A DNA stretch of 64,000 bases, taken from NCBI GenBank assembly GCA_012861695.1, contig JAAOOA010000591.1, positions 62,001 to 126,000 of the forward strand. Reading direction: 5' to 3'. The position numbers and the translations under genes were made by a program. The notes under the pieces were generated by a model that had not been told where the DNA came from, made no database searches, and saw nothing but the letters and a program-made list of their open reading frames with translations. How positions within the stretch are numbered: position 1 is the first letter of the stretch; the number at the start of each line of letters is the position of its first letter. The DNA comes from Trematomus loennbergii. Taxonomy: Eukaryota; Chordata; Actinopteri; Perciformes; Nototheniidae. Below are positions 1 through 11,261 of this stretch, one piece after another.

Positions 1-329
1 ACCAGAGACATATGGTTAGGATTTACATTTCAGGAGGGCATAAGGTGGATTTGCAAATGGTTAAGGACTTATGGTTTAATGATGGGGATCTTTAGATAAT
101 GCCTAAGGGAATTTAAGGACCAGTTGAATATATAGTGTGACTGTAAGCAGAACACCTTTATCCTCTGAGGATGAAGTTGCTCTGTTCCTACATTTGAGAT
201 AGATTTCACTTGTATATTGACTTTCTTTATTAAATATAACAAAGAAAACTTTGCCCATGAATAATTTATCAGTTTCTCTTAAGAATGTCCTCCAGAGAAA
301 GCAGAGCCTCTTCTCTCGTAGCTTCTTAC
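1..329 (-). other. Part of thbs4-like intron 2
   Basis: This is the 5' part of the intron that follows exon 2. No further exon or repeat is recognisable. The intron continues off the window. Confidence 0.5.
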
Positions 330-527
330 CTCTGTTGAGCTTCCCCATGACGGTGAACTCAAAGTACTTGCTGTTGTCCTGCGGGTTGAACAGGGCGAAG
401 ATGCTGGTTCCTGTTTTGGGCTGAAGCTTGAAGGAGGTCAGGATGAAAGCCTCGTTCACGCCCTGCTCCACCAGGCCGCCCTGCAGAAGGTCCGGCAGGC
501 AGTCCGGTGAGGTGAGCAGATCATACA
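330..527 (-). CDS. thbs4: Thrombospondin-4-like, coding exon 2 (start of N-terminal domain)
   Basis: This exon encodes about 66 residues of the N-terminal laminin-G-like (TSPN) domain of a secreted, pentameric, calcium-binding matrix glycoprotein. It reads VYDLLTSPDC at its start and has the block DNSKYFEFTVMGKL near its end. From family knowledge that block is close to thrombospondin-4 and less like thrombospondin-3; COMP lacks this type of N-terminal domain. The acceptor is a pyrimidine tract plus CAG (528-530, minus strand) and the donor is GTAAGA just below 330. The exon enters and leaves in phase 1, and its entry phase matches exon 1 at 7385-7463. The reading frame has no defect. The remaining exons (heptad-repeat region, EGF-like, type 3 repeats, C-terminal lectin-like domain) lie beyond the left edge. 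Whether it is the a or b teleost paralogue cannot be told. Confidence 0.8.
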
Positions 528-826
528 CTGTGGAAGAGAGAAGGGAGAAAGGCACATAAGTAATGGAGGATCAGATGTATGAATATTTATGACCCAAACA
601 CATCCTGAGTCCACATGAGGAGATGATGATGTTGACCCAGTGTTTGTTGATCTTTTGAGACCCTGCATTTACTCAGTGAAATTGGATTTCTAAGACAATC
701 ATGCTGGGTTATACAGAGAAAAATCATATCTCACATCAAGTTCTTTGATATTGGGAAGATATTGTTTGGTTGACTACTGATGCTTTTACATAATATTTGC
801 ACAATGACATTTTTTATAAACTAGTG

Positions 827-1032
827 GGAGGGCGGCTGTGGCTCAGTGGATAATGTGCTGGACTTCGAATCAGGGGATAGCAAGTTCGAACCCCACTGCA
901 GTCAGCATGTCATTGTGTCCCTGGGCAAGACACTTCACCCCAAATTGCTCCTGTGGGATTGTCCACAGTAACGAATGTATGTAAGTCGCTTTGGATAAAA
1001 GCGTCTAACAATGACATGTAATGTAATGTAAT
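827..1032 (+). mobile_element. tRNA-derived SINE with L2-like tail
   Basis: The head contains a degenerate pol III promoter: an A-box-like GTGGCTCAGTGG and a B box GTTCGAACCCC. A body follows with the 3' region GTAAGTCGCTTTGGATAAAA, typical of fish SINEs mobilised by L2-clade LINEs. It ends in short ATGTA repeats. It lies in thbs4-like intron 1. A reverse-oriented relative lies at 38168-38362. Confidence 0.8.
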
Positions 1033-1873
1033 CAAGTAACTACACTTTACTATTTTGACATATTTGTACTTTACTTGATTATTTCCATTTAAAACTACGT
1101 TATAGTTCAAATATTGCCTACTTTTATTCAACGCTCACAGTTACTTTGTACATATAAAAACACATGATATGCTGATATGCTATAATGCAGTACTTTACTA
1201 CTAAAACACACAGTACTTATAGTATCTAAATCTGGTCCACATTGACAAACTGCAAACTTAAATGCCCTACATGAACACAAAAAGGATAATATAACAACCA
1301 TAATAATGTAATACTGTGAAAGATCCATTCTGTATAACAAGTTTTAATTGTAATACTTAAAGTATATTGATCTGATTATACTTCTTAACTTTATATTATT
1401 CTGAAATGAGCCACTGTGCAGAATAAGTACTTTTGTACTTTAAGTACATTTTGATGCTGAAGACGATACCGATATATGTTCCCTAGTTAGTTGCATGATG
1501 TATTTCTTTTTGTATCCTCTCCAAATCTGCTCAGCTGATAAAGTGTTTCACAGTTCCTCCATTCTTCTCACAGGCGGAGGTTTGACCGAGTTAAAGCCAG
1601 AGGGACGCTGCACTCATGGCTGGAGAGTCCTCCTGCTTTAATAAAGTGACTTGGGATCTGTGCAGACAGGAGAGGATGTGCAGGGAATGTGTCATCCACC
1701 ATCTGCACGCAGCATGAATACACAAGCAGTCTGCAGGGCCTTCAGTCAGGAGGGACTCACATTGTTCCCAAATGCTGCCAGAGACTGTCCGGTGTCAGCC
1801 AAGACTGCAAAGCATGAGTTTCTTCTATTAACTCTGTCCTCGTGTTTTTGACACAAGCTGTTTCCTGGAAATG
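1033..1873. other. Intron sequence without recognised gene
   Basis: AT-rich sequence inside thbs4-like intron 1. The part to about 1470 has scattered AGTACTT-type motifs that may be a decayed copy of the element seen at 25548. No exon is apparent. Confidence 0.35.
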
Positions 1874-3190
1874 TGGACGTTAAAGAGTCCTCTCCTGCTG
1901 ATGTTCAGGTGTATATCAGTATGTAGTGTCTCTACTTTAAAGAGTCCTCTCCTGCTGATGTTCAGGTGTATATCAGTATGTAGTGTCTCTACTTTAAAGA
2001 GTCCTCTCCTGCTGATGTCCAGGTGTATATCAGTATGTAGTGTCTCTACTTTAAAGAGTCCTCTCCTGCTGATGTTCAGGTGTATATCAGTATGTAGTGT
2101 CTCTACTTTAAAGAGTCCTCTCCTGCTGATGTTCAGGTGTATATCAGTATGTAGTGTCTCTAGTTTAAAGAGTCCTCTCCTGCTGATGTTCAGGTGTATA
2201 TCAGTATGTAGTGTCTCTACTTTAAAGAGTCCTCTCCTGCTGATGTTCAGGTGTATATCAGTATGTAGTGTCTCTACTTTAAAGAGTCCTCTCCTGCTGA
2301 TGTTCAGGTGTATATCAGTATGTAGTGTCTCTACTTTAAAGAGTCCTCTCCTGCTGATGTCAGGTGTATATCAGTATGTAGTGTCTCTACTTTAAAGAGT
2401 CCTCTCCTGCTGATGTTCAGGTGTATATCAGTATGTAGTGTCTCTACTTTAAAGAGTCCTCTCCTGCTGATGTCCAGGTGTATATCAGTATGTATGTCTC
2501 TACTTTAAAGAGTCCTCTCCTGCTGATGTTCAGGTGTATATCAGTATGTAGTGTCTCTACTTTAAAGAGTACTCTCCTGCTGATGTTCAGGTGTATATCA
2601 GTATGTAGTGTCTCTACTTTAAAGAGTCCTCTCCTGCTGATGTTCAGGTGTATATCAGTATGTAGTGTCTCTACTTTAAAGAGTACTCTCCTGCTGATGT
2701 TCAGGTGTATATCAGTATGTAGTGTCTCTACTTTAAAGAGTCCTCTCCTGCTGATGTTCAGGTGTATATCAGTATGTAGTGTCTCTACTTTAAAGAGTCC
2801 TCTCCTGCTGATGTTCAGGTGTATATCAGTATGTAGTGTCTCTACTTTAAAGAGTCCTCTCCTGCTGATGTTCAGGTGTATATCAGTATGTAGTGTCTCT
2901 ACTTTAAAGAGTCCTCTCCTGCTGATGTTCAGGTGTCTATCAGTATGTAGTGTCTCTACTTTAAAGAGTCCTCTCCTGCTGATGTTCAGGTGTATATCAG
3001 TATGTAGTGTCTCTACTTTAAGAGTCCTCTCCTGCTGATGTTCAGGTGTATATCAGTATGTAGTGTCTCTACTTTAAAGAGTCCTCTCCTGCTGATGTTC
3101 AGGTGTATATCAGTATGTAGTGTCTCTACTTCAAGAGTCCTCTCCTGCTGATGTTCAGGTGTATATCAGTATGTAGTGTCTCTACTTTAA
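1874..3190 (+). repeat. 57-bp minisatellite array 1 (about 23 units)
   Basis: Head-to-tail units of 57 bp contain TTTAAAGAGTCCTCTCC, GCTGATGTTCAGG and TATCAGTATGTAGTG. Units differ by single substitutions (for example GTCC to GTAC at 2570 and 2690) and rare one-base losses. Because 57 is 19 codons, long open frames appear by chance; they are not genes. The array ends exactly where the transposon at 3191 begins, at a TTAA. Confidence 0.95.
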
Positions 3191-3822
3191 AGAGGCCCTA
3201 TCATGCTATTTTAGGCAATAGCATAGGTCTCAGATATATAAAAATACCCATTCTAGCCATGCCTCATATCCCTCTATTTCACTTCCTGTTTCAAATGCTG
3301 ATTTGGGTATAAAGCTTTAAAAAAAAAAGAAGGGGGCTGAGCTCATGCGGGACCCGGCAGCTACTGTCTAAACTAATGCTGCGGTGATGAAACGCCATAT
3401 CATGGATTATCAAGGATTATCTCTGAAACAGTATGGAGCTCAAAGGCTTTCTCTCTTGCCGGTTATACCACAAGGTGAGTTCCTTTTTATTTCCTGCTTC
3501 TTCACACACATGCTCTCCAGTACAGGTTAGCTCTGAGTGTTAGCGATGCTAATGTAAATACCGACCATATTACGTCCAAAACAGTCGGGCATTGTTTCTG
3601 TAGCAACGTTTCTGATAGGGCCGTGGGTCCACATTTCAGATATTACGTCATATCGGACGCAAATCTGGATCAGCTCCGTTGTTCCCCCGTTTTTAGAGAT
3701 TTGGGTACGGAGGAAAAGAGAGAGGGTTTTATTTCTGATGCTGCGTGAGTTCCCTGACACACCGGGGACACATGTTTATGTAGAAAAGACATCAAAAGTG
3801 CATTTTGCATGATAGGTCCCCT
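3191..3822 (+). mobile_element. TTAA-type non-autonomous DNA transposon (diverged member of family D)
   Basis: The ends AGAGGCCCTATCATGC and GCATGATAGGTCCCCT are inverted repeats, flanked by TTAA at 3187-3190 and 3823-3826. This is the hallmark of piggyBac-type insertion. The right third (AGAGATTTGGGTACGGAGG, CACCGGGGACACATG) matches the copies at 11262, 34505 and 59922, but the middle differs. It has no transposase. Confidence 0.75.
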
Positions 3823-3876
3823 TTAAGTTAAGTGTCTGAATACTTCCTCTACCACTGAAGAAAGATTTATTTTTAA

Positions 3877-4130
3877 AGGTCCCATGTCATGGCCATTTCT
3901 ACTGATCATAATTCCATTGTTGAGGTCTACTAGAATAGATTTATATTGTTCAATGTTCCAACCTCACATTGTTTCTCATACAGCATCTCTGTATAGTATG
4001 TGTATTCACTCTCTGTCCTAAACGGCTTGTTGGAGCTCCTGCCCCCCCCCCCCCCCCCTCCCTATGAGCCCACTGTGCTCTGATTGGTCAGCTCGCCCAC
4101 TCTGTTCTGATGAGTCCACCACCGTTACAG
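3877..4130 (+). mobile_element. Probable TTAA-type element fragment
   Basis: It starts at a TTAA with AGGTCCCATGTCATGG, like other short TTAA elements in fish. It contains a run of 17 C at about 4041-4057 and then a CTCTGATTGGTCAGC segment. The far end was not located, so the right boundary is arbitrary. Confidence 0.4.
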
Positions 4131-5553
4131 CGGAACATCAGTGATTATGTGTTACAATGGCGTTTGTTAACAACCAGGAAATGACACCAGTAAGGACAAA
4201 CAGATGAGAATGCTGCGTGGGCTCTGGGTGCCGTGTTGGCGGGACGTTGCGGGGCTCGCTGCTCTGCCCTTTGAGGGCCGAGGAGCGGACAGTGTGAGCT
4301 GGATTACTGGTGGCCTTTCCTGGTTGCTGCGTGGGGTCTGCGAGACAGTGAGACACCGCGAAACTCAGCCTGAGCACACTCACAGCCTGAGACAAGATAA
4401 GGCTGAGTGAGTGTGTGTGCCGGCGAAACTCCAAAACTGAGCAAATCATCAGGAGAACAAATGAGGCGGACACACTGGGTCCTGCAGATCATAAATCTTG
4501 AGGACTGAGAGCTTTGTGGGGGTCAGGGTCCTCTCACCCCAGAGATCCTGAGAAAACGCCTCATTTCAGCCCCTGATTAACCTCCTATTTCAAGCTTCAT
4601 AAAGTTCAGCTGAAGCCATACTGCAGTGTCTTGTCCTCTTCTTAACTCCTGAATATAAATCTAACACGGTCAAGTTGATATATCTCATACCTTTCATGTT
4701 TAGAAGTGGTGGAAAAAGTACTCAGATCTTTAGATGTTGCCGAAAATCGAGGCACTGTAAATAAATTACACGAAAAGGTCTGCAATCTAAACTTTTCTCC
4801 ATTATAAGAACAACATTATTAGAACATTGAGAAGTGTTCAATATGCAGAATGGCCCACTCCAGAATAATGTATATCATATTATTGGATTATAATTATTTA
4901 TTGATACTTATCCCTTGATGGGTAGCATGGACATTTTCTGTTGGAGATCAATAACAATCTGGCCGTAACTTACAATACAATAACTACAAAAATATCTACA
5001 TCCTACTTATGTTTTAAGAATATTTTGTTATCTGAAAGGTGACAAGCCACTAAAGTAAGCAAATGAAGTGCAGTACAAGGTATTTGCCTCGAAGTTGGCA
5101 TAATACTCAGGTAAACTCACAATTGTACAGTTCTTGCTTAGATGTTCTCAGTTTCTTCCCATCACTTGACGTACTTAATTAAACCTCAACCAGTAATGAC
5201 CAAGGAAAAACGTAATCATCAGCAGCCAATTAATCACAACAGGAAGTCACATGTTGATGAATTAATAAGTAGTCTGCCAATCAGGAGCAAACATCCGTTA
5301 AAGTTCAAGATGTAAAATCAAAAACATCTCAAATAACAGTTAACTTTTTGCCATTTGGTGTAAGCAGAAACGAGTTGTGATCATCTTTTTTTAAAGTTAA
5401 CACGCCCACCTTGTTGACAAACACTTGCTAAATTAAATCTCCAATAATTACAGAGACATTTCCATTTATTTAGAGTTTTAGGGTCTCCCCCATTTTTGCT
5501 CAGTTTTAGGTCTCCACCACCACCACCTTAGGGAGTCTCTTTAGCCTCTAAGT
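4131..5553. other. Intron sequence, no gene seen
   Basis: Short open frames at 4204-4410 and 4138-4473 overlap in several frames and have no splice context or recognisable domain. A short AGTACTCAGATCTT motif at about 4715 resembles the start of the element at 25548. Otherwise nothing is recognised. Confidence 0.4.
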
Positions 5554-6133
5554 CAGGGGGGGTCAAACTCAAACACACAGTGGGCCAAAATTCAAAAATG
5601 GGTACTAGTCGAGGCCGGACTGGTTCAATGTTTATTGCAGAACTTATTGAAATGAACTTATTGCACATATTAAACCTGGAACTAACAAAGCTTAAATGAT
5701 TGCCTATAAAAACAACATTAAATAATCAGTTGCATTCATTTCTTATGGCTCATCTGCAGCTTCTCCAGAGTCATTTCTTATGATTACATTTCTCCACAGG
5801 CCAACAACAACTTCAACAAAACTATTTCCCTCAAAGAGAAAACCAAACATGTCCTGTTGTCGTGAGAGAAAAAGTGCAGAAGGAAACATCCATGTAAACT
5901 CAGTGTGCTGCTCTGTGATGCTAGTTCAGATACTTGGCATCTCATCTTGGGTGCAAGGTCATCAATGTTTGGGCTCAGGCTCTGAGCTGAGGAAACCCTC
6001 AGGATTGAGAGAAGGTATGCGTGCAATATACCGGCGGGCCAGATCTAATAGTAATTAGAAATTATCCTGCGGGCCGAAATTAAATCCACCAAGGGCCTGA
6101 TTTGGCCCCCGAGCCTTCAGTTTGACACATGTG
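5554..6133 (+). mobile_element. hAT-type non-autonomous element
   Basis: The inverted ends are CAGGGGGGGTCAAACT and, reverse-complemented, CACATGTGTCAAACTG. The flanks are an almost perfect 8-bp duplication: CTCTAAGT at 5546-5553 and CTCTAAAT at 6134-6141. The body has the GGGCCAAAATTC and TTTGGCCCCC segments common in fish hAT MITEs. It lies in thbs4-like intron 1. Confidence 0.85.
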
Positions 6134-6141
6134 CTCTAAAT

Positions 6142-7384
6142 GCTTCACCATGTTCACTATAACTGTGTCTGTCTGCTGTATAGGGATTACCAGGTAGTGT
6201 ACAGTCACTTTTTAAAGCTTTCTCACTGACAACAGATGCCATAAGAGCGGTGAACCAAAACAGTGATGTTGCAATGTTTAACAAAGAGCTGAAACTAAAG
6301 AGCTTCTTACAGTGAAAAGCTGATAATCCTCTGCAGGCTTATCACTAAATGCAACTCCTTTCACAGTGTTATTATAGAAATATGGATTATCCGATTCAAA
6401 GGGTGGCCCCGTCTTATCTTTGTGTCCAGAATAAGAAATGAGTTTTCAAATTCCTTTAATTTCAACTCCAGTAAAGCCATTTATATTGCTCAATGACCCT
6501 TTGCAGAGATACTGCTGCTTTCTGCTATCCAACGTACTGCTGTTTTACATTGTTCCCGCTCCGTTTGAGTCATGCATACAATGAGTCATTTGCAAGGGAA
6601 ATGATAGATGATGAAATCCATTACTCTGGACTTGTTTTATAAATACCATCAGGCGTCCGTAGCCCAGAGTTTGCAGAGATTAATGGCTGCGTGAAAGGTA
6701 TTCCATTTATCACAGGAGCTGATAAACTCTCACCACACCACAGTGTTTCAACATGTCGTCTGCAGCTCCAATGTGTGTGACCTTGAACAGATGTGCGTGA
6801 GACTGTAGGAGAGTTTGTGCATACAGTTTGTGTGACTTCAAGTGCAATATTGCCCCCAGATCATCTCTGATTGTTCCCATGTGTGACCCAGCTGGGCATT
6901 GTTTGAACTAATGCGTGCCAGAAAGCTGGGCCTCCTGAAGCTGCAGTAATCACACAGATCTGTCTGTAAAGCAGGGTGGCTTTACTTCAGAAAATATGTA
7001 TTAAACTGCTTCATATATTCCCGAAGTGACGGGGATATTTAGCATTTTATTCAGTGAGTATCACACACCATGTCTAATCCTTTGTGTGCCTCTGCATATG
7101 ATATTCTCTTTCACAGTGCTCTGCTTTATCCATTATGCATCAAAACTCATACAGTGTGTAAAAATCCCCAGTGGAGTGGAGCCATTAAATCTTATTTGAC
7201 AGATAAGGAAAATGGAGGATTACATCACAGGCAGGTTGTAAGAAAAAGTGCAAATTAAATCAAAGACATCTTCCTCCTTGTGCGTGTTTTGAAACTCAAA
7301 CGGACAACCTTTAAAAAGATTCTCGTAGCCGCTGCAATCACCAATCAATGACACATTTTGTTAAGAAGCATTTATGCAACTTAC
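6142..7384. other. 5' part of thbs4-like intron 1
   Basis: Unique-looking AT-rich sequence next to exon 1, with no exon, RNA gene or known repeat recognised. It could hold enhancers, but nothing in the sequence alone shows that. Confidence 0.4.
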
Positions 7385-7463
7385 CTAAAGCCTGGGCTTC
7401 CACACGTAGGCTGAGATTTAACAGCAGATGTGAGGCCAGAATCAGGGCTGTCCAAACACCCAT
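7385..7463 (-). CDS. thbs4: Thrombospondin-4-like, coding exon 1 (signal peptide)
   Basis: The start codon is at 7463-7461. The 26 codons read MGVWTALILASHLLLNLS and end EAQAL, a typical secretory signal peptide: short n-region, a hydrophobic core of about 15 residues, and cleavage expected near the EAQA segment. The exon ends with G (phase 1) at a GTAAGT donor. Joining this G to exon 2 (527 downward) gives V-Y-D-L-L, the expected start of the mature N-terminal domain. Intron 1 is thus 6.9 kb. Separation of the signal peptide from the N-terminal domain by the first intron fits thrombospondin gene structure. The 5' UTR lies at 7464 to about 7650. Confidence 0.8.
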
Positions 7464-7557
7464 TTTGTCCCTTTTGTAGCTGGTCCCAGATCAGCAGTTT
7501 CTCTGTAGTAACTGATCACACAGTTCCCTGTATGTCTGCGTTGTCCTCCTTTTTGAC

Positions 7558-7572
7558 TCAGAAGTGAGACAT
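7558..7572 (-). promoter_or_regulatory. Short upstream ORF in thbs4-like 5' UTR
   Basis: An ATG directly after a (CAG)n run opens a five-codon frame (M-S-H-F-stop), ending 94 nt before the main start codon. If transcription begins near 7650 this uORF is in the leader and could lower translation. Use of the uORF is inferred only from position. Confidence 0.4.
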
Positions 7573-7673
7573 GGCTGCTGCTGCTGCTGTCTGTGTGTCT
7601 TGGTCTGAATAGTGTGTGAGGATGTTAGGATCACAGGAGTCTTACTGAGGGCGGAGCATGAGGGCCACAACCT

Positions 7674-7684
7674 GCTTTTTAAAT
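7674..7684 (-). promoter_or_regulatory. TATA-like box of thbs4-like gene
   Basis: On the minus strand CATTTAAAAAGC lies about 210 bp upstream of the start codon. It would place the transcription start near 7645-7652. It is the only TATA-like motif I see in the proximal 300 bp. Confidence 0.35.
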
Positions 7685-7978
7685 GCTTCCTCAGACGGCC
7701 CCATGCAGAGAAGGAGTGACCTGCAGAAAGTCTTTGCATTGGTTCCTTCTGCTGCTACCAATTCCCACAGGCTCTAACACAAATGTGCTGAACGTGAGAA
7801 GCTAATGATGCAGAGTAGGAACTCATGTTTGGCAACCGAAATCATGAATATTTTTAGACCCTTGAGTTCACGCTTGAGGTGAATTCCCCCCTTTAGAAAA
7901 ATGAGACGTTGAGTATTTATTTGAGAATGTCTGAGACACAGGGAGATTGTTTAACTTGTATAACATGTGACCTCGTAT

Positions 7979-8092
7979 GTGGTGTCTCTACTTTAAAGAG
8001 TCCTCTTGGCTTTGCAGACCATTTACATGCATTCAAATCTATATAACACACTACAGGAAAGGAAAACCCCCACAAAGCAGAATAGGGCCTCT
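7979..8092 (-). mobile_element. Deletion derivative of family F (host of the 57-bp repeat), less than one unit
   Basis: It contains only about 25 bp of the 57-bp unit (GTGTCTCTACTTTAAAGAG, then TCCTCT) fused to the other end of the element (TTTGCAGACCATTTACATGC ... AGAATAGGGCCTCT), followed by TTAA at 8093-8096. It shows that the 57-bp unit is part of a transposon and can exist unexpanded. Confidence 0.7.
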
Positions 8093-8197
8093 TTAATGTT
8101 ACAGTATTACAGAATATAATCATATTCACCACCTAACGGTTCCTCTTCTTTCATGAAGCATTTAAAAGGGGGATGTTTTCTCTTTCCTCCCAGGTAT

Positions 8198-8987
8198 CAG
8201 AGGTGGGAAGTAGTGGAGTACAAATACTTCGTTACTGTACTTAAGTACATTTCTCTGGTATCAGTACTTTACTCCACTACTTATTTTTCTGACGATTTCT
8301 TACTTTGACTTCTTACATTTTGAACCCAAATACCTGTACTTTCTACTTCTTACATGTTGAACCCAAATACCTGTACTTTCTACTTCTTACATGTTGAACA
8401 CAAATACCTGTACTTTCTACTTCTTACATGTTGAACACAAATACCTGTACTTTCTACTTCTTACATGTTGAACACAAATACCTGTACTTTCTACTTCTCA
8501 CATGTTGAACTCAAATACCTGTACTTTCTACTTCTTACATGTTGAACACAAATACCTGTACTTTCTACTTCTCACATTTCCCAAACAGGCTGGTTCCTTT
8601 AGTTTGAATGTGTGTTTGGTGGCGTGATCATTATTATTTAGTCATTGCGTGCCTATTGATTTGAACACGATCCGTGTATCCATCATTTCCTGGTCTTCTC
8701 TAAAGAAGAGGGACCAATGAAAACGTTGTCATGTTGCCGTTGTTCAGCATGGAAACATTCATTAGCTAACAATGACATTATTGTTCTATTAATATAAAGG
8801 GAGGTCAGGTACTCTTTAAAACAGCTGCTAGTTATGGGTACTTTTTACTGAAGTACATTTCAAAGCCCTCTTTACTTTGACTTGAGTAAAGAAGTTTAGT
8901 CAGTACTTCTACTTTCACCAGAGTATTTTTAAACACAAGTATCTGTACTTCTTCTTGAGTGAAGGATGTGTGTACTTTTGCCATCTG
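8198..8987 (+). mobile_element. AGTACTT-rich element (family A) with a 37-bp VNTR
   Basis: It starts CAGAGGTGGGAAGTAG and ends near GTGTACTTTTGCCATCTG, with many AGTACTT-type motifs on both strands. An internal tandem array spans 8336-8576 (six to seven units). After the array, the TTCCAAACAGGCTGGTTCC to GGGTACTTTTTA segment is nearly identical to the copy at 12147-14454. The weak CAGAG/CAGAT ends suggest a hAT-like origin, but no clear 8-bp duplication was found. Confidence 0.75.
8336..8576 (+). repeat. 37-bp minisatellite inside family A element
   Basis: The unit contains ACAAATACCTGTACTTTC, TACTTCTTACATG and TTGAAC. There are about 6.5 units, mostly differing at one position (ACACAAAT or ACCCAAAT, CTTAC or CTCAC). 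The same unit is expanded to about 17 copies at 12250-12868. Confidence 0.9.
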
Positions 8988-9339
8988 TGACACCTTTCCC
9001 ATTTGCCCTCGTTTCCCCCCCGGCCGTCTTGGTGCAAATTGAGGAAATGAGCGTCCTGCACATTTTCCCCGCCTTAACAACCGGCCAGCGGAGCTTCAGG
9101 TCGTCAGCAAGTCTGGCACCACGCGAGCTGCCACATTTGGAAGAGATGAGGAAGCCTTAATGATGTTTGTTTTTCCACGAGTGCTGCATCCTATTTTTAA
9201 AGTTAACAGAGCCTTATACTGCCATTGGGTGCAATTCAGTAAAAGCTTAATGTCAGTGGCTGCAAGATCCCACTTTTAGAAGGATAAACACAAGTATCTA
9301 TGGCAACCTTTCTTTGTATCCTGATTACACAACGCAGAG
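8988..9339. other. Intergenic, nothing recognised
   Basis: Short overlapping open frames only. No repeat, exon or RNA gene recognised. Confidence 0.4.
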
Positions 9340-9620
9340 AGCATTCGAACATTTAAGAGCAAACTCAAGACCCAATGTTTTATTTTATTCCTTTTATTAT
9401 TTGTATTTGTATATATTTTTAATTTAATTAATTGTATTTATTTGAATTTATTTAATTTATTTTTTATTATCTTTTAATTATTATTTTATTCCTGTTTTAT
9501 TCAAAGTCATTTTTTAGCCACATAGCTCTGTGTTATATTTGGTGTTTGTGCAGCACTTTGAGTTACCTTTGTGTTTGAGAAGTGCTTTATAAATAAAGTT
9601 TGCTTTGATTTGATTACCCG
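9340..9620 (+). mobile_element. 3' end of an L2-like LINE
   Basis: The segment CATTTAAGAGCAAACTCAAG resembles the C-terminal codons of a fish L2-type reverse transcriptase. An AT-rich stretch and the tail AAGTGCTTTATAAATAAAGT follow, then TTGATT-type repeats. The rest of the element is absent (5' truncation). Confidence 0.6.
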
Positions 9621-9679
9621 TTACATGTGATCCGTTACTCCTGAAGCCCAGGAGCACATGACTCACTGTTTCCATCCCA

Positions 9680-10385
9680 CAGGTGTGTGTGGTTAGTGTG
9701 TGTGGTGAGTGTGTGTGTGTGGTGAGTGTGTGTTGTGAGTGTGTGTGTTAGTGTGTGTGGTTAGTGTGTGTTGTGAGTGTGTGTGTGTGGTGAGTGTGTG
9801 TGTTAGTGTGTGTGTTAGTGTGTGTGGTGAGTGTGTGTGGTGAGTGTGTGTGGTGAGTGTGTGTGGTGAGTGTGTGTGGTTAGTGTGTGTGTTAGTGTGT
9901 GTGGTGAGTGTGTGTTGTGAGTGTGTGTGGTGAGTGTGTGTGGTGAGTGTGTGTGGTGAGTGTGTGTGGTGAGTGTGTGTTGTGAGTGTGTGTGGTGAGT
10001 GTGTGTTGTGTGTGTTGTGAGTGTGTGTTGTTAGTGTGTGTTGTTAGTGTGTGTTGTGAGTGTGTGTGAGTGTGTGTTGTGAGTGTGTGTTGTGTGTGTG
10101 TTGTGAGTGTGTGTTGTTAGTGTGTGTTGTTAGTGTGTGTTGTTAGTGTGTGTTGTGAGTGTGTGTGGTGAGTGTGTGTTGTGAGTGTGTCTAGTGAGTG
10201 TGTGTGTGTGTTGTGAGTGTGTGTTGTGAGTGTGTGTGGTGAGTGTGTGTGGTGAGTGTGTGTGTGTTGTGAGTGTGTGTTGTGAGTGTGTGTTGTGAGT
10301 GTGTGTTGTGTGTGTTGTTAGTGTGTGTTGTTAGTGTGTGTTGTGAGTGTGTGTGGTGAGTGTGTGTTGTTAGTGTGTGTTGTGC
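9680..10385 (+). repeat. GT-rich compound minisatellite
   Basis: Irregular units of about 10-16 bp (GTGTGTGTGGTGAGT, GTGTGTTGTGAGT, GTGTGTTGTTAGT) run for about 700 bp. The interspersed GAG and TAG triplets make it a cryptic repeat, not a pure dinucleotide. Long frames on either strand are artefacts. Confidence 0.9.
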
Positions 10386-11179
10386 AGCAGCAGGACACCC
10401 AGACTTGTATCTGCCATCAGACGGAGACTTTACAGGCAGGGTTTGGATCACAGATAGACCTCCGTGCAGCACGCTGTGACTCACATCATGATGAGGTCAG
10501 ACAGTGAACGCAGCATTTGGCTCGGAGATAAAAACCAAAGCCTCAAATGTCTCTGACACCACGTCTATTTTTAATCGTGATACCAATACGACCGACTCCT
10601 CTGACATTCACTCTCATAACTCAATATGTTGGCAGCATAACCCTGTGGATTATTGCACTTTTTCTTTACCCACAATTCCAGTAAAATGTACTGGGTTACC
10701 GATGAGTAATGAAAGGCCTTTTAATTCTCTTGGAGGAGGTCTAAACATTAGCATTTTGAAAAAAAGGAAACGAGACAAACTGGTCCGAATGATTAAAGGT
10801 GTTTTCGTTCGCATGTGGCACATTAATGGCTTAAAAAAGGAAGTTGTTTTGCTGTATCCAAGGAGAAAGAAAGGAGAAGCATGCATGACCTACAAAGAAT
10901 GTATTAATTGTATTTATTCTCATTAAATCCTCACAAGGAGGGAATTCAACCCTCTGAGTTCGGCTGTTGTTGAATGTCATCTTTGTTCACATATCTTCAT
11001 CTTAAAAAGTCATTATAACATTTTTCTCTCAGTACAATCAAGCACGTTGCATTTATTCTTTACTGGTATGCTGTGTGGAAATGCTTTACTAATGGACTAT
11101 TTCAAGTAGTTTTATGGGTTTCATATGGCCTAACATGTAAGTATAGAATATATTACAGAAGTCGTCCTCATACATATAT
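10386..11179. other. Intergenic, one unsupported open frame
   Basis: A 140-codon open frame (10504-10926) has no recognisable domain and no splice or promoter context, and opposing frames overlap it. I do not call it a gene. Confidence 0.4.
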
Positions 11180-11252
11180 AAGTTGTTGCTTTTGGGGTGT
11201 TCCCTTTTCTTTAGTGTGTTCTGTAGGTTTTTGTGCATGTATGTATGCATGC
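11180..11252 (+). mobile_element. Fragment of family F 5' region
   Basis: GGGGTGTTCCCTTTTC, TTTAGTGTGTTCTGTAGG and TTTTTGTGCATGTATG match the start of family F copies at 44331 and 21749. The family D element at 11262 follows directly. Confidence 0.5.
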
Positions 11253-11261
11253 TTCACTTAA

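Noticed and set aside
838..905. tRNA gene
   Set aside because: A and B boxes are present, but the cloverleaf is degenerate and the sequence continues into a SINE body and tail.
10504..10926. 140-codon open frame as a gene
   Set aside because: No recognisable domain, no signal or repeats, opposing open frames overlap it, and there is no promoter or splice context.
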